NCBI RefSeq assembly: GCF_029962835.1
Contig: NC_080586.1
Location: forward strand, 71,425,001 to 71,489,000
Length of the DNA stretch: 64,000 nucleotides
Direction of reading: 5' to 3'
Origin: Magnolia sinica
Taxonomy: Eukaryota > Streptophyta > Magnoliopsida > Magnoliales > Magnoliaceae
The notes under the pieces are model-generated. The model did no database searches. It was not told where the DNA came from and was given only the letters and a program-made list of their open reading frames with translations. Both the position numbers and the translations under genes were made by a program. Position 1 is the stretch's first letter. Every line of letters starts with the position of its first letter. Shown here piece by piece: positions 60,701 through 64,000 of this stretch.

Positions 60701-63651
60701 CCGAACAAAGCCTTCATCTAGATGCACCGGTTTTCATAGTTATCCTTAGATAACTTTGGAATCTGCGGCTGGATGGATGCCATCACTTTTTCACACTACG
60801 GTTCAACAACCCTTTTTCTTGGTGTAGCAGTGGCAACACCTTGATCACACGATCTGAACCTTCAAATGATACCTAGTCCCACAGGATCGTCTTGCTTTGA
60901 TACCAATTTGTTGGCTGTACTAGCCAGAACTATTCTTGGCTTTACAAAGCCTATGATTTAGACTCACTGGACACGTGAGAAGAGAAGAGGAACTTTTGCT
61001 ATATATTTTTTATATTGCTTACAAGCTCACTGAGTTGATTCCAAACGGACTACAAGCACTCCTTATATAGACTTTTCCCACCAATGTGAAAAGACACAAA
61101 TGCCCTCCTTAACTACATTAATTCTATCAGTTTCAAATGTTTGGAAACCCACCAGCCACAACACGTGGAAAATGTGGAAATAGCCATAACGTGTGGCTGT
61201 TTCAAATGCCATGAAAACGGTAGCATCTGAACCGTCCATTTGGTTTGGACGTTTCAACAGTGTGGTGATCAGGACTGTTCATCCAGTGGGCTACCTGTTG
61301 GATCAGCTGGAGGCAATTATTGCAGTAATGGGACAATAATAACCATTCAGTTGTTGCGAGTTTTTCCATTGCATGTGGACCATTTCTCCATTTTGAGCGA
61401 TTTGGCCCCTTTCCTAGGCCTCTGATCAGATGGGCCATCAAGCCATGGTCTACCAAACCTACAGTCCTGATCACTGTTCAATATTGTCATATGTATGGCA
61501 GAGATTTCTCAGTGGCATATCCTGAACTCCATGATGTCCATGTGTCATAGCAGCATTCACTTTCATATATCCCTTTAATGCATCAGATATGCAAAGGTTT
61601 TCTTTCTAGAAGTGCCTGTGTTGGACATGAAGTTATCCAAATGGTCCCTTGGTTTTTCTCATGTTGATATTCGTTGCTATTTGAAGATGTCACTGTAGCC
61701 TTCTTCCATACATATTTTGGAGTTCGTTCTAGGTTGAGGCGTGTTCAAGTGATAGCACTACGGGAAAAACAAAAACAAAAAAACAAAGACAAAAACTAGA
61801 TATGTGCGGAACCATCATCTGAATATTAGTTTGCTATTCAAAACCCCATCTGAATATTGTCTAGCTAAGAGAAAAGATAAGATTCATTTATTTTTTAACC
61901 TAGAGGCATTTTGCTTTTCAGTGTCAGTAACTCAAGTACACCTATCATGGCACAGCTATCTGTATTCATTCCTTCAAGGATGCATCCTTCTGCTATGAAT
62001 TAATTGCAATATTATGATAAGAATTCAGCATCCAACACCTTATAACATTCTTACAGGATAAAGGAACTGAAGCTGCAAAAGCAGTTGTTGCAGCTTTAAA
62101 AAGTAAAGGAATATCTGCAATTGGGGCTGTAGGCTTTTGCTGGGGTGGTGAGATTTTTTTGTAGCCTCTTTCATTGATACAAGCTTCCTTCTATGGAATA
62201 TTTTAGCACATCAACGAGCTATAGTAATGGAGGTGCGGGTATCAGAAGGCTGGACAATGTTAATTCAGTCTTATTGGGGAAGTGGGTGTGGAGATTTGGG
62301 GTGGAAGAGGACAGCCTTTGGAGAATCATCATTGGTGGAAAATATGGTACCTCTTCCAAGGGATGGTGGACCAAGGATTCTTCCCTGTATTGTGCGTTGA
62401 ACCTCTCGAAGGCTGTCGCTTATTTGGCTAGCAAAGTGTTCAAGGGCGTGGGATTCTCAGTTGGGGACGGGGAACAATTGGGAAGATGTCTGGATCAGGG
62501 AGTCTCTCCCAAGGTTGCAGCTTTCGCTTGGCTTGTTGGCAGAAACAGGATCCTTACTGTTGACAACCTTTGCAAAAGGGCTATGGCGCTTTCAAATATC
62601 TACCTCCTGTGCAAAAAAGATGTGGAATTGGTGGATCATGTATTCATCCATTGCCCTTTGCTAGGGGTGTTTGGTTTGGAATTCTGGTTTATTTTAATTT
62701 TCTCTGGGTGATGCCGAACTCTATAGAGGGGCTCTTCCATTCATGTCATGTTGTAGGATTCGGGAAGAAGGGAAGGTTGAGGTGGAGAGTGACTGTGCTT
62801 GCCATTCTTTGCACCCTGTGGGGTGAAAGGAATAATCATTGTTTCCAGAGTAGAAGCGGCTCTCTTGGGAACTATTGATTGGGCTAAAATGTTCATTAGG
62901 GATTGGCCGAGTGGGTGCCCTGATTTTGCCGCTTGTTTCTTGGTTTGCCGCTTGTTTCTTTGTTTTTCTTGGCCTCTAGTCTCTCTTAATAAACTCTATT
63001 ACTTTTCAAAAAAGAAAAAGATGTCCCATTAAAAATACTATTAGTATTTTATTTTCCAAGTAGTACTGTTAGTCATGGCTAACATTCAACTTCCTACATC
63101 TTTTTCTCAGCAAAGGTAGTTGTGGAATTAGGGAAGCACAGTCTCATCAATGCAGCAGTGCTTTGTCATCCTGCCTTGGTCACTGTTGATGATATTAAAG
63201 GCAAGTGTCTAGTTGCTCAAACACTTTCGAATCAGAGGAATCATATGATCATGGTTGTTGTACATTTTGCGTCTTGAGGCTGTGCCTGTGGGGTTCATGA
63301 TTAGATCACTGATCTGATGGGCCTGGGAGATTTTTGGTGAGTGGTCTATGTGGCCTGTCAGATAATTGTCTGGATCACCAGACGATGGGCCCCACTTGTA
63401 CAAACTCACTTATAATATCTCTTCAAAGCATTTGTAAATTTCATTAAGCTCCTATGCTTCTGTTGAATCCTGATTCACTAGAGGTTTTCTTTTTATTTTA
63501 ATCTGTTACCTTTTATATGTTATAAATAATGATTTGTATGTTTTCAGAGGTTAAAACTCACATTGCCATACTTCTTGCCGAGATTGATGAAAGTAATACT
63601 CCACCAGAGCTGGTGAAACAGTATGAGGAGGCTTTATCTGTGAAAGCTGAG
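48738..63651 (+). CDS. dienelactone hydrolase family protein, copy 2 (exons 1-6, 3' end outside window)
   Basis: Exons are 48738-48885, 53530-53551, 55343-55469, 62057-62147, 63111-63200 and 63548-63651. Phases are the same as in copy 1 and the coding frame is intact so far. The nucleophile Cys (GFCWG) and the Asp (AEID) are present; the His would be in exon 7 beyond the window. Exon 6 is one codon longer than in copy 1 ([12 protein letters not shown] versus [11 protein letters not shown]). The Gly of ILGAEID, near the catalytic Asp, is Leu here. Intron 1 is about 4.6 kb, against 11.2 kb in copy 1. Intron 5 keeps a GC donor (63201, GCAAGTG). The gene looks functional, but expression cannot be judged. 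Confidence 0.9.
49297..49503. mobile_element. Tourist-like MITE in intron 1 of copy 2
   Basis: It starts GGTCGTTTGGAAG and ends GCCAAACGACCCC, with TAA on both sides (49294-49296 and 49504-49506). Copy 1 has a single TAA at the equivalent site (TTCTTTAAGTAG near 6811) and lacks the 207 bp. This is a direct empty-site comparison. Confidence 0.85.
50618..50789 (+). repeat. 93-bp tandem duplication in intron 1 of copy 2
   Basis: CCTATAAATTCTTCTTGTTT through GCGAATCAG occurs twice (50618 and 50711). Copy 1 has it once, near 14670-14760, so the duplication is specific to copy 2. Confidence 0.8.
52561..52857. mobile_element. hAT-like MITE in intron 1 of copy 2 (shared)
   Basis: The counterpart of 16558-16858, with the same ends and the same ATGGTGGG duplication (52553-52560 and 52858-52865). 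It was inserted before the segmental duplication. Confidence 0.72.
53552..55342 (+). other. intron 2 of copy 2
   Basis: Noncoding. A GGGA microsatellite lies at about 55078-55100 and a pyrimidine tract at about 55237-55306. A ~50-bp insert absent from copy 1 lies near 53578-53625, with a T run followed by GAAGGCAATGCCATCATTCA. It may be the reversed tail of a LINE or SINE. Confidence 0.65.
55470..56325 (+). other. intron 3 of copy 2, before the copia insertion
   Basis: Noncoding, and similar to 20024-20887 of copy 1, including a shorter CT run near 55483-55497. Confidence 0.75.
56326..56676 (-). repeat. 3' LTR of copia element 2
   Basis: On the + strand it begins TGTTGGCTGCACTAG and ends GACGTTTCAACA. 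The adjoining purine tract on the minus strand, AAGGGGAC (56677-56684), is the polypurine tract. Confidence 0.93.
56684..60717 (-). pseudogene. gag-pol polyprotein of copia element 2, near-intact but with stops
   Basis: From 60717 downward on the minus strand comes Gag ([10 protein letters not shown]) and then a stop near 60500. A frame disruption follows in a poly-A run near 60375. The CCHC knuckle [15 protein letters not shown] lies near 59930, and the protease motif DSGASNHM near 59770. GAG-pre-integrase comes next, then integrase with [17 protein letters not shown] and NGIAERKN. Reverse transcriptase follows with [10 protein letters not shown] and YVDDLL, and RNase H with YSDSDRAGD and CEAEYVA. 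In-frame stops at about 59381, 57908 and 57599 split pol; the same frame continues across each, so these are nonsense changes, not frameshifts. It is probably not autonomous. Confidence 0.92.
60894..60905 (-). other. primer binding site of copia element 2
   Basis: On the minus strand it reads TGGTATCAAAGC, three bases inside the 5' LTR. It matches the initiator Met tRNA end with one difference. Confidence 0.8.
60909..61259 (-). repeat. 5' LTR of copia element 2
   Basis: Begins TGTTGGCTGTACTAG and ends GACGTTTCAACA on the + strand. It pairs with the left LTR. Confidence 0.93.
61265..62056 (+). other. intron 3 of copy 2, after the copia insertion
   Basis: Noncoding and similar to 20890-21641 of copy 1. 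It ends TTCTTACAG before exon 4. Confidence 0.75.
62227..63024 (+). mobile_element. 5'-truncated LINE (L1-type) fragment in intron 4 of copy 2
   Basis: The sequence absent from copy 1 encodes [24 protein letters not shown] and, after an internal loss, [19 protein letters not shown] and a Cys/His cluster ([14 protein letters not shown]). This is the C-terminal zinc-binding domain of plant LINE reverse transcriptases (zf-RVT). Frames change near 62470 and after 62640. It ends with TTAATAAACTC and an A-rich tail (AAAAAAGAAAAAG) near 63007-63020. Only the 3' end of the LINE is present, as is usual after incomplete reverse transcription. Confidence 0.8.
63201..63202 (+). other. noncanonical GC splice donor of intron 5 (copy 2)
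   Basis: ATTAAAG then GCAAGTG; the acceptor is TTTTCAG at 63547. Conserved with copy 1. Confidence 0.8.
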
Positions 63652-64000
63652 GTAAGGGATCTCCAAGCTTTTAGAATTACAATTGCAGGCTGAGCATTTT
63701 TTTTTCTCTTATGTTTGATCATGTGTTTTGGTGAAACTCAGTGGATATGACCGAGCCCCTTTATATAGATTGGAACCATTTCTAATATCAATTACAGATG
63801 AATGGAAGTTGGCATGCTATATTATCCGCCATCAGTATATGTCGCCTATTTTACTCTGGTACGGGTGCTCTGCATGGGTCTAGTATGACAACACATCTAT
63901 GTATGTATTATTAAAATATTTATAGCATATTTTATTAATTTTTAAATATATAATCACTAAACTATTTTTTGACAGAATATTGGTTATTGCCAAGCTACAT
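63652..64000 (+). other. start of intron 6 of copy 2
   Basis: Begins GTAAGGGAT and aligns with 22466-23004 of copy 1, without the SINE-like insertion. Exon 7 is not in the window. Confidence 0.75.

Larger units (their letters stand above)
56326..61259 (-). mobile_element. Ty1/copia LTR retrotransposon in intron 3 of copy 2
   Basis: Two 351-bp LTRs (56326-56676 and 60909-61259) flank a minus-strand gag-pol. A perfect 5-bp duplication GTGTG flanks it (56321-56325 and 61260-61264). Copy 1 has the empty site near 20885-20895. The LTRs differ at about eight positions by eye (about 98 percent identical), so this insertion is much younger than copia element 1. It lies antisense to the host gene. 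Confidence 0.95.

Overview
This window is nuclear DNA of a flowering plant. It has widely spaced spliced exons, introns up to 11 kb, plant-type Ty3/gypsy and Ty1/copia retrotransposons, and dense miniature inverted-repeat elements. Many of these carry a GTGGGCCCACCATGATG / CACACCGTCCATCC motif that I associate, with low confidence, with magnoliid genomes. There are no bacterial operons, CRISPR arrays, rRNA or tRNA genes.

The only host genes I can support are two tandem copies of a dienelactone hydrolase (carboxymethylenebutenolidase-like) gene, both on the + strand. DLH copy 1 is complete: seven exons at 6238-6385, 17552-17573, 19897-20023, 21642-21732, 21895-21984, 22365-22465 and 27775-27915, giving 239 residues with a Cys-Asp-His triad. 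Copy 2 has exons 1-6 at 48738-48885, 53530-53551, 55343-55469, 62057-62147, 63111-63200 and 63548-63651; exon 7 lies beyond the window. The copies share introns as well as exons, from about 165 bp upstream of the ATG to the window end, so this was a genomic segmental duplication. Each copy serves as an empty-site reference for insertions in the other.

Layout: 1-5253 is the 3' part of a Tat-type Ty3/gypsy element (RNase H end, integrase, a decayed antisense gene, 3' LTR). 5254-6237 is the copy 1 upstream region. 6238-27915 is DLH copy 1: intron 1 holds a complete copia element (7720-14542) with two hAT-like elements nested in it, and intron 6 holds a SINE-like insertion, a hAT-like element, a TRIM and a six-unit 324-bp tandem array. 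27916-35670 is intergenic with decayed gypsy and copia fragments. 35671-42860 is a 7.2-kb block bounded by about 415-bp inverted repeats; it contains a module present in both orientations, an 868-bp tandem duplication and a 3.03-kb probable solo LTR. 42861-48596 is a nest of fold-back elements reaching the copy 2 promoter. 48738-64000 is DLH copy 2, with its own Tourist-like element (intron 1), copia element (intron 3) and LINE fragment (intron 4).

Apart from the two hydrolases, no host genes could be recognised; the other long open frames are retroelement remnants or chance frames. All coordinates, splice sites and duplicated flanks were read by eye without alignment software.
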